The notes: generated by a model not told the origin, from the letters alone. Positions 19,390 through 28,676 are shown, counted from the first letter of the stretch. The stretch is DNA of 38,316 nucleotides from Phycisphaerae bacterium (GCA_016929015.1 JAFGJQ010000074.1:1-38316); one strand, 5' to 3'. Numbers and translations are program-made.

Positions 19390-21278
19390 GAATCACGACC
19401 GTACGCATCCTCGTTCAGACCGTGATGTTCAGCCTTTTCCTGGCGTTCGTGCTGCTGACCACGTTTTCGCACCTGAACGACTGGCCGTCGGCGAAGTGGG
19501 TGGTCAGCAAGTTTCTGGAGGTGGACCCGCTGGTGGGGATTGCCACCGCGATCACAACGCACACGGTCTATCGCGGCCTGCTCTGGGGCCTGGTGATTCT
19601 GATCCCCACGTTGTTCTTGGGCCGGTTCTTCTGCGGCTGGATCTGCCCGTTCGGCATCCTTCACCATCTCGTCGGCTGGGTGTTCAACCGGCGGAACGCA
19701 AAGGAGAAGATTGAGTCGAACCGCTACCGGCCGCTGTTCGCCCTGAAGTACTCCATCCTGATCGGCTTTCTGGCGGCGGCTGCGTTCGGCTGCCTGCAGA
19801 TCGGCCTGCTGGATCCGATCGTGTTTCTCTACCGGGCGTTCACCACCAACGTGCTGCCCGTCGCGAACATGCCTGCCCAGAGCGCGTTCGGCGACTACCA
19901 CGTGCATGCCTACGCCTGGGTGCTGGGGTTCCTGTTCCTCTTCTTCGTGAGCATGAATCTGGTCATCCCGCGGTTTTTCTGTCGGGTGATCTGCCCGCTG
20001 GGGGCGTTGCTGGGCGTGCTGAGTCGCTATGCGTTCTGGCGAATCGAGCGCGACCCCGACAAATGCGTGAACTGCGACCTGTGCCTCCACTCGTGCGAAG
20101 GGGCGTCGGATCCGCACAAGCAGTTGCGGATGTCGGAGTGTTTCGTCTGCTTCAACTGCATTGAGGACTGCCCGCACGAGGCCCTGCGTTTCGCCTTTCT
20201 GCCGTCACGCCGGCGCGAGATTCGGAGCCCGGACATCGGCCGCCGCCATGCCGTCTTTGCCGCCCTGGTCGGCGGGCTTTTCTTCGGCTGGACCAAGGCC
20301 GGCGGCAAGAGTACACGCGATTTCTCCAGCAAAGTCATTAGGCCACCCGGCTCGGTGGAGGAGCAGGAGTTTCTTGCACGCTGCATCAAATGCGACCAGT
20401 GCATTCGCGTGTGTCCGACCAACGTGCTCCAGCCGGCGTCGTTCGAGGCCGGCGTGGAGGGGCTCTGGACGCCGATCCTGAACTTCCGCATGGGGGCGTG
20501 CCAGCACCAGTGTACCGCCTGCGGACACGTGTGCCCGACCGGGGCGATCCAGCGGATCACGGTCGAGGAGAAACTGGGATTGGCTGAGTTCGAGGCGGTC
20601 GGCCCCATCCGGCTGGGCACAGCCCATTTTGATGTCGGCCGCTGCCTGCCGTGGAGCAAGAACATCCCCTGCGTGGTGTGCGAGGAGGTCTGCCCGGTCT
20701 CGCCGAAGGCGATCCACTGCGAATACAGACAAATGCTGGTCCGCGACGGCAAGAAGCTCGTGCGGGCGGCGACGGCCACCGCCCTGACCCTGATTGACTC
20801 TCCGGCCCCGGGCCAGGCCGTTGGGGCGCCGTGTACTTTCCGCCCCGGCGAGTTCAAGGGAGATGCAAGCCTCTCGTACCACGTGCAGGTGTACACGGGG
20901 GGCGGGTTCGTTCGGACTTTTCCCATCGCGGACAACGACGCCGACACGCTGGTTGTTGACGGCGTGATGGACCCCGTGCCGCCGGCCGGTGCGGTCGCCG
21001 CCATACACGTGCAACTGAAGGTCCCGAAGATAGACACGGAGTACTGCATCGGCTGCGGGCTGTGCGAGTTGGAGTGTCCCGTTGTGGGAGATCGTCGGGC
21101 GGTCTACGTGACGGCCGAAGGAGAAACCCGCTCGACGAACTACTCGGAGCGGGACCGCAACCGGTCTCTGCGGCTGACGCGGACGGCCGATGCCGGGCGG
21201 ACCGGCCGGGTCATCGGAGAAGAATTCCGAAAGCCGGATTCGGGCGAAGTGCCCGATTGGACGAGTTTGTTGAGTTAA
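19386..21278 (+). CDS. NapH/MauN-like membrane 4Fe-4S polyferredoxin
   Basis: CGWICPFGILHHL and CRVICPLGALLG motifs between TM helices; soluble motifs CVNCDLCLHSC, CFVCFNCIEDCP, CIKCDQCIRVCP, CQHQCTACGHVCP, CVVCEEVCP, CIGCGLCELECP. Overlaps the DUF362 stop by 4 nt. Confidence 0.9.
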   Translation: MRITTVRILVQTVMFSLFLAFVLLTTFSHLNDWPSAKWVVSKFLEVDPLVGIATAITTHTVYRGLLWGLVILIPTLFLGRFFCGWICPFGILHHLVGWVFNRRNAKEKIESNRYRPLFALKYSILIGFLAAAAFGCLQIGLLDPIVFLYRAFTTNVLPVANMPAQSAFGDYHVHAYAWVLGFLFLFFVSMNLVIPRFFCRVICPLGALLGVLSRYAFWRIERDPDKCVNCDLCLHSCEGASDPHKQLRMSECFVCFNCIEDCPHEALRFAFLPSRRREIRSPDIGRRHAVFAALVGGLFFGWTKAGGKSTRDFSSKVIRPPGSVEEQEFLARCIKCDQCIRVCPTNVLQPASFEAGVEGLWTPILNFRMGACQHQCTACGHVCPTGAIQRITVEEKLGLAEFEAVGPIRLGTAHFDVGRCLPWSKNIPCVVCEEVCPVSPKAIHCEYRQMLVRDGKKLVRAATATALTLIDSPAPGQAVGAPCTFRPGEFKGDASLSYHVQVYTGGGFVRTFPIADNDADTLVVDGVMDPVPPAGAVAAIHVQLKVPKIDTEYCIGCGLCELECPVVGDRRAVYVTAEGETRSTNYSERDRNRSLRLTRTADAGRTGRVIGEEFRKPDSGEVPDWTSLLS

Positions 21279-21323
21279 CGCTGCGTCGATTCTGTGGCTG
21301 CACCTGATTGAAGGAGTGATCCC

Positions 21324-22541
21324 ATGCTCAACGACGCCGTATCCCGACGTGAGTTCCTGCGTGCCGGCGCCGCTGCCGGCGTTACCGTGGCTGCCTTGCC
21401 GGCCCTCGCCCAGGACAAGCCGGCCACAACGCAACCGTCGGCCCTTGTGCCCAAGCGGAAGCTCGGCCGGGCCGACGTGGAAGTGTCCATTCTGAACCTG
21501 GGCACGACCTGGGGCTGCAATCTTCGGCACCTGAACGTCCTGCACGATGAGGGAATCCGTTTCATCGACACCGCCGCGTCGTACAAGGGCGGTTCCGCGG
21601 AGAAGTGCATCGGCGAGTGGTGCGAGCAGACCGGCCGCCGAAAGGAGTACTTTCTCATCACAAAAGACAGCCCCCGCACGCCGGACGAGTGGGTGGCGAG
21701 CGTGGATGAACGGCTCAAGGCCCTGCGGACGGACTATCTGGACGCGTTCTTCATTCACGGCCTGGGCGACGGCAAGCACGGTGCGGAGGCCGGCCGCGAC
21801 GTGCCGAAGGACAAGGAATGGGCCGCCGCGGCGGAAAAGATGAAGAAATCCGGCAAGGTTCGTTTCGCCGGCTTCAGCACGCACTGCAACCCGATTGAGC
21901 TTCGCACGGCCCTGCTCAACAGCGCGGCGGAGGGCGGCTGGGTGGACCTGATCATGCCCGCCACCAGCCCGCTGCTCATGCGCGACAACGCGGAGTTCAA
22001 CAAGGCCCTGGACAACTGCTACAAGGCCGGCATCGCCCTGATCTCCATGAAAGAGTGCAAGGGCGCCGACGGCATCCGGGAGATCATGCCGGGCTTCGAG
22101 GCCAAGGGGCTCAACAAGTTCACCGCCGTTCTGACCGCGATGTGGTCCGACGAGCGGTTCGTCAGCGTTTGTTCGCTGATGGACAACATTCAGAAGCTGC
22201 GAGAGAACGCGGCGGCCGCCCGCAACTTCAAGCCGCTGAACGAGAAGGAAATGGCGGCGGTGGCCGACATGTTGCGGGGCGCCCGGCGCACGTACTGCGA
22301 TGCCTGCGACGGAAGTTGCCGCCGGGCCGCCGGCACCCGGGCGGACCTCAACACCATCGCCCGCTGCGTGTCGTACGTCGAGCAGAACGGACAGCGGGAG
22401 GAGGCCCGCGCCCTGTTCGCGAGCCTGACGCCGGAGGCCCGTGACTGGTCCGGGGCCGATCTGCACGCGGCTACCTGTGCATGCAGGTGTCACGTGGACT
22501 TCGCCCACGTGGTGCAGAAGGCGCAGGAGTACTTCGCATAA
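21324..22541 (+). CDS. Tat-signal aldo/keto reductase with Cys-rich C-terminus
   Basis: AVSRREFLRAGAAAGVTVAALPALAQ; AKR core VSILNLGTTWGC..GIRFIDTAASYKGGSAEKCIGEWC...FLITKDSPRTPDEW...DYLDAFFIHGLG; tail YCDACDGSC...ARC...CACRCHVDF. Confidence 0.88.
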   Translation: MLNDAVSRREFLRAGAAAGVTVAALPALAQDKPATTQPSALVPKRKLGRADVEVSILNLGTTWGCNLRHLNVLHDEGIRFIDTAASYKGGSAEKCIGEWCEQTGRRKEYFLITKDSPRTPDEWVASVDERLKALRTDYLDAFFIHGLGDGKHGAEAGRDVPKDKEWAAAAEKMKKSGKVRFAGFSTHCNPIELRTALLNSAAEGGWVDLIMPATSPLLMRDNAEFNKALDNCYKAGIALISMKECKGADGIREIMPGFEAKGLNKFTAVLTAMWSDERFVSVCSLMDNIQKLRENAAAARNFKPLNEKEMAAVADMLRGARRTYCDACDGSCRRAAGTRADLNTIARCVSYVEQNGQREEARALFASLTPEARDWSGADLHAATCACRCHVDFAHVVQKAQEYFA

Positions 22542-22600
22542 GCGCGGCGACCGGCAGGGGTGTCGGCCCCACAAGAGACGCTGGAAAGGCCAGGGCGGTC

Positions 22601-24499
22601 ATGTCTGATTCGAACGAGTTCGTCCCGTACCGGGGCATGCGGGTTCCCGCCGATACGGCGGCCGTGCTCGCGGCCGCGCCGCGCGTCGTCATGCCCGAGA
22701 ACCGCGAGGAGATTCTCCGGCTGGCTCTGAGGCCCGAAGCTGCCGACGCCTTCGAGGTGGCGTACGACGTTCCTGGACACGGCCGGGTGGTGGAGGCCAC
22801 CGTGGCTCGCTGCCGCAACGGCGTGGCGGTGAACTATGGTGATGCGTACATGCGTCGCCGCGATCCGGACTGCATGCTCATCGCGGACGACGGGCCGTCT
22901 GACAAGCCGCGGTTTTCCGACCGCTTCGGCGGGCCGTTCACGCCCTGGCGCCGTGAGATCTTTGACTGGCTGGCCGGGCAGGAACTGGTGGTTCTGCCGT
23001 TCCCGCCGGGCGGTCCGAAGCTGGGGTATGAGGCCCTGCTGATCGGCCCCGCCAACGCGGCCTTTTTTGCGGCCGCACTCGCCGACATGCAGGGGATGCT
23101 GGCGCCGTCCGATTTGAAGGGTGAGTTCACGCCGCAGGCCATCATCTATGTGGCCCCGACCTTCCGACACACGCACTGTGACGGACGGCAGGTGGTTGTC
23201 CACAACCGCAGCCCCCGGATGCACGAGGTGTTTTCATTGAACCTCTACCCCGGGCCCAGCGCCAAGAAGGGGGTCTACGGCGTGCTGCTGTCCATTGGGC
23301 GGGAGGAAGGCTGGATCACCGCCCACGCCTCCACCGTGCAGGTGGTCACGCCCTATGACATCATTGTCACGATCCTGCACGAGGGCGCCAGCGGCAGCGG
23401 CAAGAGCGAGATGCTCGAATACGCCCATCGCGAGGAGGACGGACGTCTGCTGCTCGGAGAGAACACCGTCACGGGCGAACGGCGCATGTTGACCCTGCCG
23501 CGCGGCTGCCACCTCCAGCCGGCCACCGACGACATGGCGCTTTGCCATCCGGACTTTCAGGGCAACAGCCGCAAGCTTGTGGTGCATGACGCGGAGGCCG
23601 GTTGGTTTCTGCGTATCAACCACATTGCGCGGTACGGAACGGACCCGCACCTGGAATCCATCTGCGTGCATCCCGAAGAGCCGCTGGTGTTCCTGAACAT
23701 CGAGGCCGTGCCGCGGGCCACCTGCCTGATCTGGGAACACGTGGAGGACGAGCCGGGCAAGCCGTGTCCCAATCCACGGGTGATCGTGCCCCGGCGGCTG
23801 ATGCCGGGCATTGTGAACGAGCCCGTGGCGATCGACGTGCGGAGCTTCGGCATTCGCACCCCGCCGTGTACGCGCGAGGCGCCGTCGTACGGCATTTTCG
23901 GCGTGCTGCACGTGCTGCCGCCGGCCCTGGCCTGGCTGTGGCGGCTGGTCGCCCCGCGCGGGTATGAAAACCCGAGCATCACGGACTCGGCGGGTCTGAG
24001 CAGTGAAGGCGTGGGCTCGTACTGGCCGTTCGCGACCGGCCGGCGGGTGACTCATGCCAACTTGCTGCTGGAGCAGATTCTGGCGACCCCGGGCACGCGA
24101 TACACGCTTTCGCCGAACCAGCACATCGGCTGCTGGAAGGTCGGGTTCATGCCGCAGTGGATCGCCAGGGAATACCTGGCGCGTCGCGGGGGGGGGCGCT
24201 TCCGTCCGGAGCAACTGATTGCCGCTCGGTGTCCGCTGCTGGGCTACACACTGGCCGCCATGATGGTGGAAGGTACCCAGATCACGCAGTGGCTGCTTCA
24301 GGTGCAGACGCAGCCGGAGGTCGGTGAGGCCGCCTACGACGCGGGCGTGCAGATGCTGGCGGATTTCTTCGCAAAGGAGTTGCGGCCCTACCTGGACGAG
24401 CCGGACCTGCATCCCCAGGGCCGGCAGATTATTGAGGCGTGCCTGGCCGGTGCCGGTGTTGAGGCGTACCGGGAACTGATCCCCATGCCCACGGCGTGA
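22601..24499 (+). CDS. DUF4914-like P-loop protein (PEPCK/HPr-kinase-like fold suspected)
   Basis: Walker-A-like HEGASGSGKSEMLEYAHRE; VGSYWPFATGRRVTHANLLLEQI...SPNQHIGCWKVGFMPQWIAREYLARR. Family name recalled, not searched. Confidence 0.6.
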   Translation: MSDSNEFVPYRGMRVPADTAAVLAAAPRVVMPENREEILRLALRPEAADAFEVAYDVPGHGRVVEATVARCRNGVAVNYGDAYMRRRDPDCMLIADDGPSDKPRFSDRFGGPFTPWRREIFDWLAGQELVVLPFPPGGPKLGYEALLIGPANAAFFAAALADMQGMLAPSDLKGEFTPQAIIYVAPTFRHTHCDGRQVVVHNRSPRMHEVFSLNLYPGPSAKKGVYGVLLSIGREEGWITAHASTVQVVTPYDIIVTILHEGASGSGKSEMLEYAHREEDGRLLLGENTVTGERRMLTLPRGCHLQPATDDMALCHPDFQGNSRKLVVHDAEAGWFLRINHIARYGTDPHLESICVHPEEPLVFLNIEAVPRATCLIWEHVEDEPGKPCPNPRVIVPRRLMPGIVNEPVAIDVRSFGIRTPPCTREAPSYGIFGVLHVLPPALAWLWRLVAPRGYENPSITDSAGLSSEGVGSYWPFATGRRVTHANLLLEQILATPGTRYTLSPNQHIGCWKVGFMPQWIAREYLARRGGGRFRPEQLIAARCPLLGYTLAAMMVEGTQITQWLLQVQTQPEVGEAAYDAGVQMLADFFAKELRPYLDEPDLHPQGRQIIEACLAGAGVEAYRELIPMPTA

Positions 24500-24533
24500 C
24501 GGGCGGACTTGCGGAAAATCGTCGCGCAGTGAA

Positions 24534-24581
24534 GACGCCCGCCGCGGAATCGGCTCGAGGCCGATCCCGCGGGCAGGCGTC
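24534..24581. terminator. Large bidirectional terminator-like hairpin between convergent genes
   Basis: GACGCC-cg-CCGCGG-a-ATCGGC-tcgag-GCCGAT-c-CCGCGG-gca-GGCGTC: 18 bp paired; no clear U-tract. Confidence 0.65.
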
Positions 24582-24617
24582 CGCATTCATGCGGCATATC
24601 TGTCCAGGCGAACGGCG

Positions 24618-25418
24618 TCAGGTAACCTTGCCGATCATCTGCGGGATCAGGCGTTTCTTTTCCTGGTATACCCACTTGTAGTAGTCGGCCCGCTTGAGCC
24701 TGGAGCCGGCCTCGGCATCGAGAATGACGACCACGTCGCGGTGCATCTGCAGGACGCTGGCGCTGACCTGGGCCGTCACCGGGCCTTCGATGGCCTCCGC
24801 CACGATTTCGGCCTTCTTGGGGCCGTTGGCCAGCATGATGATCTTCTTGGCCTCGAGAATGGTGCCCACGCCCATCGTGATGGCGAACCGCGGCACCTCT
24901 TCCTCCTTTGCGAAGAAGCGGGCGTTGTCGTCGATGGTCTGCTTGGTCAGGGTCTTGAGCCGCGTGCGCGAGCCCAGGGATGAGCCCGGCTCATTGAAGG
25001 CAATGTGCCCGTCGCCCCCGATGCCCAGGACCTGAATGTCAATGCCGCCCGTCCGCTTGATTTCCGCCTCATACCACTCGCAGAACTCCTCGATGTCCTC
25101 CGCGTGTCCGTAGGGCACGTGGATGTTCTTGGGGTCCACGTTGATGTGGTTGAACAGGTGCTGATCCATGAAGTAGCGGTAGCTCTGGTCGTGCGAGGGG
25201 GGCAGGCCCAGGTACTCGTCCAGGTTGAAGGTGATGACCTTGGAGAAGTCGAGCCCCTCTTCCTGGTGCATCCGGACCAGTTCCTTGTACGTCCCGATGG
25301 GGGTGGACCCGGTCGCCAGTCCCAGCACGCTGCTGGGTTTTTTGAGCAGTTGATGGCGGATCACGTCGGCCGCCAGCCTGCTCATTTGTTCGTACGTCTC
25401 GCGAATAATGATTTCCAC
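24618..25418 (-). CDS. nagB: Glucosamine-6-phosphate deaminase
   Basis: LGLATGSTPIGTYKELVRMHQEEGLDFSKVITFNLDEYLGL..SYRYFMDQHLFNHINV; IQVLGIGGDGHIAFNEPGSS. GTG start with upstream AGGAGG. Confidence 0.96.
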   Translation of the reverse strand: MEIIIRETYEQMSRLAADVIRHQLLKKPSSVLGLATGSTPIGTYKELVRMHQEEGLDFSKVITFNLDEYLGLPPSHDQSYRYFMDQHLFNHINVDPKNIHVPYGHAEDIEEFCEWYEAEIKRTGGIDIQVLGIGGDGHIAFNEPGSSLGSRTRLKTLTKQTIDDNARFFAKEEEVPRFAITMGVGTILEAKKIIMLANGPKKAEIVAEAIEGPVTAQVSASVLQMHRDVVVILDAEAGSRLKRADYYKWVYQEKKRLIPQMIGKVT

Positions 25419-25508
25419 GGTGCGCCTCCTGAGGTGTAAAGTCCGCCTTTTCCCCTCCGGGCCGCATGCCCGGCGGGAGCCCCTAATTTAATTCAGTTTC
25501 CGTACCTA

Positions 25509-25528
25509 TTCAAGGCTTCCCCCTTGAA
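25509..25528. promoter_or_regulatory. Inverted repeat in nagB/ROK divergent region, candidate ROK operator
   Basis: TTCAAGG-cttccc-CCTTGAA: 7-bp arms, 6-nt spacer. Confidence 0.4.
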
Positions 25529-25592
25529 AAGTCTTCTTTGTGCCATTATCCTGTGGATTGCGCGTCTGGGAATAGATTCGGATTCTGTGAAA

Positions 25593-26816
25593 ATGGGTGT
25601 TCCGACCGTGCGACCTTCGGATTGGCAGGTTTTGCAGGTCGTCCACCGGCTGGGGGCGATCCCGCAGTACAAGCTGGCCGATCTGCTGGGTCGCAACCGC
25701 TCGACCGTCAACGGCACGGTGCAGCGGCTTCTCGCTTCGGGCTGGCTGGTCCGGGCCGGGCAGTCGGGTACGGGTCGCGGTCGGCCGGCGATCCTGCTGG
25801 CCGTCAACAAGTCGCTGGGTTGTTTTGCCGGCATCGACATCGCCGCAGACGAGTTGCACGTGGCCGTGGTCGGGGCGGACGGCACCTTGCAGGATCAGGT
25901 GCGCACCCGGTTCGGCAGGGACCGTTCGCTTTCGGCCGTGTTGGATCAGATTGACCTGAACCTGCGCGGGCTGCTTTCCCGCATGGATGCGAACGTGAGC
26001 CGACTTCTGGGAGTCTGGGCGGGAATCAACGGTGCGGTCAACGATCGCGGCGTGGTTGTCACCTGTGCGTCTCATCGCTGGTATAACGTGCCGCTCCGGG
26101 ATCGGCTGGCCCAGCGGTACGGGTGCGACGCGCTGGTGCAGGGCAGTGCCGGCGTCATGAACGCGGCGGCCGAGTCGCTCATGGGCGCCGGCCGCGAGGC
26201 GGAAAGCCTCGTCTACTACCACGTGGGCCGCGGCATCAGCGCCCGACTGGTCAGCCGGGGGCGTGCGCTTGCCGGGCGCACCCAGCGGGCGGGCGAGTTC
26301 GGGCACGTTGTGGTGGAGCCGGGCGGGCCGAAGTGCGCCTGCGGCAACCGCGGATGCCTGGAAGCCGTGGCCTCGGGGCCGGCCATCGTCGCGGCCCTGT
26401 CCAAGCTGCCCCGCCGGGGCCTGCCTGCTCCGTTGCGAGCGATGCTGCGTAAGTCGCCGCCGGAGAAGAAGCGGGCCATCGTTTGCACGGCCTTCCAGTA
26501 CGCCAACGGCCGCAAGGACCAGATGCTCACAAAGCTGCTGGGGCGGGTCACCGCGTACCTCGCGCTTGGGGCGGCCATGGCGGTCGCCGCGTACGATCCG
26601 GACGTATTGGTACTGGGCGGGTATGCGTTCGAGGACAACCCCGCCTTGCAGGAGGGGATCCGCAAGGCCCTGCGGGCCATGGTGCTCGACTGGGAGGAGC
26701 GAAAGGTTCGCGTCGTGCTCGGCGAAGTGATGTCACAAGACCGGGCCATCGCCGGCGCCGCCGAGGTCTGTCAGCGATTCTGGGCGAACCCGCGCGGCGT
26801 GGTGGTGTCGGCGTAG
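25593..26816 (+). CDS. ROK-family transcriptional regulator (wHTH plus ROK domain)
   Basis: N-terminal wHTH (LQVVHRLGAIPQYKLADLLGRNRSTVNGTVQRLLASGWLVRAGQ), ROK GIDIAADELHVAVVG, and zinc motif GHVVVEPGGPKCACGNRGCLEAVASGPAI. Confidence 0.93.
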   Translation: MGVPTVRPSDWQVLQVVHRLGAIPQYKLADLLGRNRSTVNGTVQRLLASGWLVRAGQSGTGRGRPAILLAVNKSLGCFAGIDIAADELHVAVVGADGTLQDQVRTRFGRDRSLSAVLDQIDLNLRGLLSRMDANVSRLLGVWAGINGAVNDRGVVVTCASHRWYNVPLRDRLAQRYGCDALVQGSAGVMNAAAESLMGAGREAESLVYYHVGRGISARLVSRGRALAGRTQRAGEFGHVVVEPGGPKCACGNRGCLEAVASGPAIVAALSKLPRRGLPAPLRAMLRKSPPEKKRAIVCTAFQYANGRKDQMLTKLLGRVTAYLALGAAMAVAAYDPDVLVLGGYAFEDNPALQEGIRKALRAMVLDWEERKVRVVLGEVMSQDRAIAGAAEVCQRFWANPRGVVVSA

Positions 26817-26916
26817 GCGCTCGAGCCGACGCCCCCACCAACGAACATGCACAGAGAACGCGGTCGGCCGCCGGGCGGACCGACCCTCATGGAAAGAGCC
26901 GAAGGAGACTGAACTC

Positions 26917-28203
26917 ATGCCAAGACCCCTGGTGATTTTTGAGGATGAAGGATACCGGAACCTGCGACCGCTGACCTACACCCGCCCGGCCTGTCGCCTG
27001 CGCTGTGGGATGACGTCGTTGGCGGAGAAGATTGCGGCTGCGTACCCGTCCGCCCCCCTCGTGCTGCACGTGCGCGACTACATTGCGCCGGTGCTGGCGG
27101 AGGAAGTGCCCGATGCGAAGGTCAACCAACTCAGCGGTGATTCCGCCTTGCTGATCAACGGGCGCGTGCTCGCCCCGCGGGACCTGGCCAGGATCATCCC
27201 GGCCGACGGTCCGGACGTGGCGTTTGAATGTGACGGGCAGATCGTGGCGGCCCGGGTCAGCGGCGCCGCCTACTCGAAGATCGCCAAGGCCATCGCCGCC
27301 GGCCCGCTGCCCGACGGCTGGGCCAAGGGGCTCAAGACCGAAGCGGTGAAGGTGCCACTGATGAACTACCTGTGGGACCTGATCAACGCGAACCCCGCCC
27401 AGATCGAGGCCGACTTCGCGGCGGCCGGGAAGACCGGCATCCACGGAAAGGTGCATGAGTCGTCCGTGGTGTACGGACCGAAGGAGCGGGTGTACGTGGC
27501 CGAAGGCGCCGAAGTGCAGCCGTTCGTCTGCATGGATACGCAGCACGGCCCGGTGATTCTGGATGCCGGCGCGGAAGTGCATCCGTACACGCGGATCGAG
27601 GGCCCCTGCTACGTCGGCCCCAAGTCGATCCTGCTGGGCGCCAAGGTGCGGGAAGGCTGCAGCATCGGGCCCATGTGCCGCGTGGGCGGCGAGGTGGAAG
27701 AGAGCATCATCCACGGCTATTCGAACAAGTACCATGACGGGTTCCTCGGCCACGCCTACGTCGGCGAGTGGATCAACCTGGGCGCCCTGACCACCAACAG
27801 TGACCTGAAGAACGACTACGGTACGGTCAGCATCATGATGGACGGCAAGCCCGTCGACAGCGGGTCGACCAAGGTGGGAAGCTTCTTCGGCGATCACGTG
27901 AAGACCAGCATCGGGACCCTGCTGAACACCGGTACCATCGTGGGCACCATGGCGGTGCTGGTGGCCACCGGGGCCCCGCTGCCCAAGTACATCACGCCGT
28001 TCGCCTGGTTTCTGAATGGTGTCGTGACCCGCGGCTTCGGGCTTGACGGTCTGATCGATACGGCCCGCATCGCGATGTCGCGGCGGAAGGTGACGATGAC
28101 TCCGGCGTATGAGGCCATGCTGCGGAAGCTGTACGAGCTGACGGCCGACGAGCGCAGCGTGTACGTGGCGAAGGGTCGGCGGCAAATGGCCGGCGGCCGG
28201 TAG
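26917..28203 (+). CDS. Putative sugar nucleotidyltransferase/acetyltransferase (alternative bacterial GlmU family)
   Basis: N-terminal VIFEDEGYRNLRPLTYTRPACRLRCGMTSLAEKI; left-handed beta-helix GAEVHPYTRIEGPCYVGPKSILLGAKVREGCSIGPMCRVGGEVEESIIHGYSNKYHDGFLGHAYVGEWINLGA. Confidence 0.82.
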   Translation: MPRPLVIFEDEGYRNLRPLTYTRPACRLRCGMTSLAEKIAAAYPSAPLVLHVRDYIAPVLAEEVPDAKVNQLSGDSALLINGRVLAPRDLARIIPADGPDVAFECDGQIVAARVSGAAYSKIAKAIAAGPLPDGWAKGLKTEAVKVPLMNYLWDLINANPAQIEADFAAAGKTGIHGKVHESSVVYGPKERVYVAEGAEVQPFVCMDTQHGPVILDAGAEVHPYTRIEGPCYVGPKSILLGAKVREGCSIGPMCRVGGEVEESIIHGYSNKYHDGFLGHAYVGEWINLGALTTNSDLKNDYGTVSIMMDGKPVDSGSTKVGSFFGDHVKTSIGTLLNTGTIVGTMAVLVATGAPLPKYITPFAWFLNGVVTRGFGLDGLIDTARIAMSRRKVTMTPAYEAMLRKLYELTADERSVYVAKGRRQMAGGR

Positions 28204-28320
28204 TTGCGGGGCCCTCAGACGAGTGGTTCAACGGTTTGGCGTACGTTCGTCAACCGGGTTTTTCAGCAGTCAGAGCGTCCGGGATTGATCTGTGCCCCGG
28301 GCGCCCGGGAGATGTGATTC

Positions 28321-28563
28321 ATGGCAAATCAGGACGTGGTGAATCGGGTGATCAAAGTCACGGCTCGCGTGCTGTCGTTGGATCCGGAAAGCATCAAGCC
28401 TACGGACAGCTTCGTATTCGACCTCGGCGCCGAATCGGTGCAGAGTGTTGAGCTGGTGGCCTCGTTCGAGCAGGAGTTCGGGATCGAGATGAATGAAGAC
28501 GCCGCCCTCGCCGTGGATACCGTGAACGGTGCGGCCGAGTTCGTTGCGAAATTCCTGAAGTGA
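28321..28563 (+). CDS. Acyl carrier protein
   Basis: 80 aa; DSFVFDLGAESVQSVELVASFEQEFGIEMNEDAALAVDTVNGAAEFV with the Ser expected to carry phosphopantetheine (variant ESV rather than DSL). Confidence 0.9.
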   Translation: MANQDVVNRVIKVTARVLSLDPESIKPTDSFVFDLGAESVQSVELVASFEQEFGIEMNEDAALAVDTVNGAAEFVAKFLK

Positions 28564-28676
28564 CCGGCGTCGGGGCGGCGTGCCCCTGGAACGTGGTCGG
28601 GCGGCGTGTCTCGCGTGTGCGGTGCCGGTCCGGCCCTGGAGTGGATGGCAGACTGAAGCGTAAGAGAAGGAAGCGT

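Noticed and set aside
20205-22574. 789-aa minus-strand ORF opposite the polyferredoxin and aldo/keto reductase
   Set aside because: Antisense shadow ORF of two clearly identified genes.
28225-28267. Possible terminator CGGTT...AACCGGGTTTTT between the GlmU-like and ACP genes
   Set aside because: Only about 5 bp of stem with a long irregular loop; too weak to claim.
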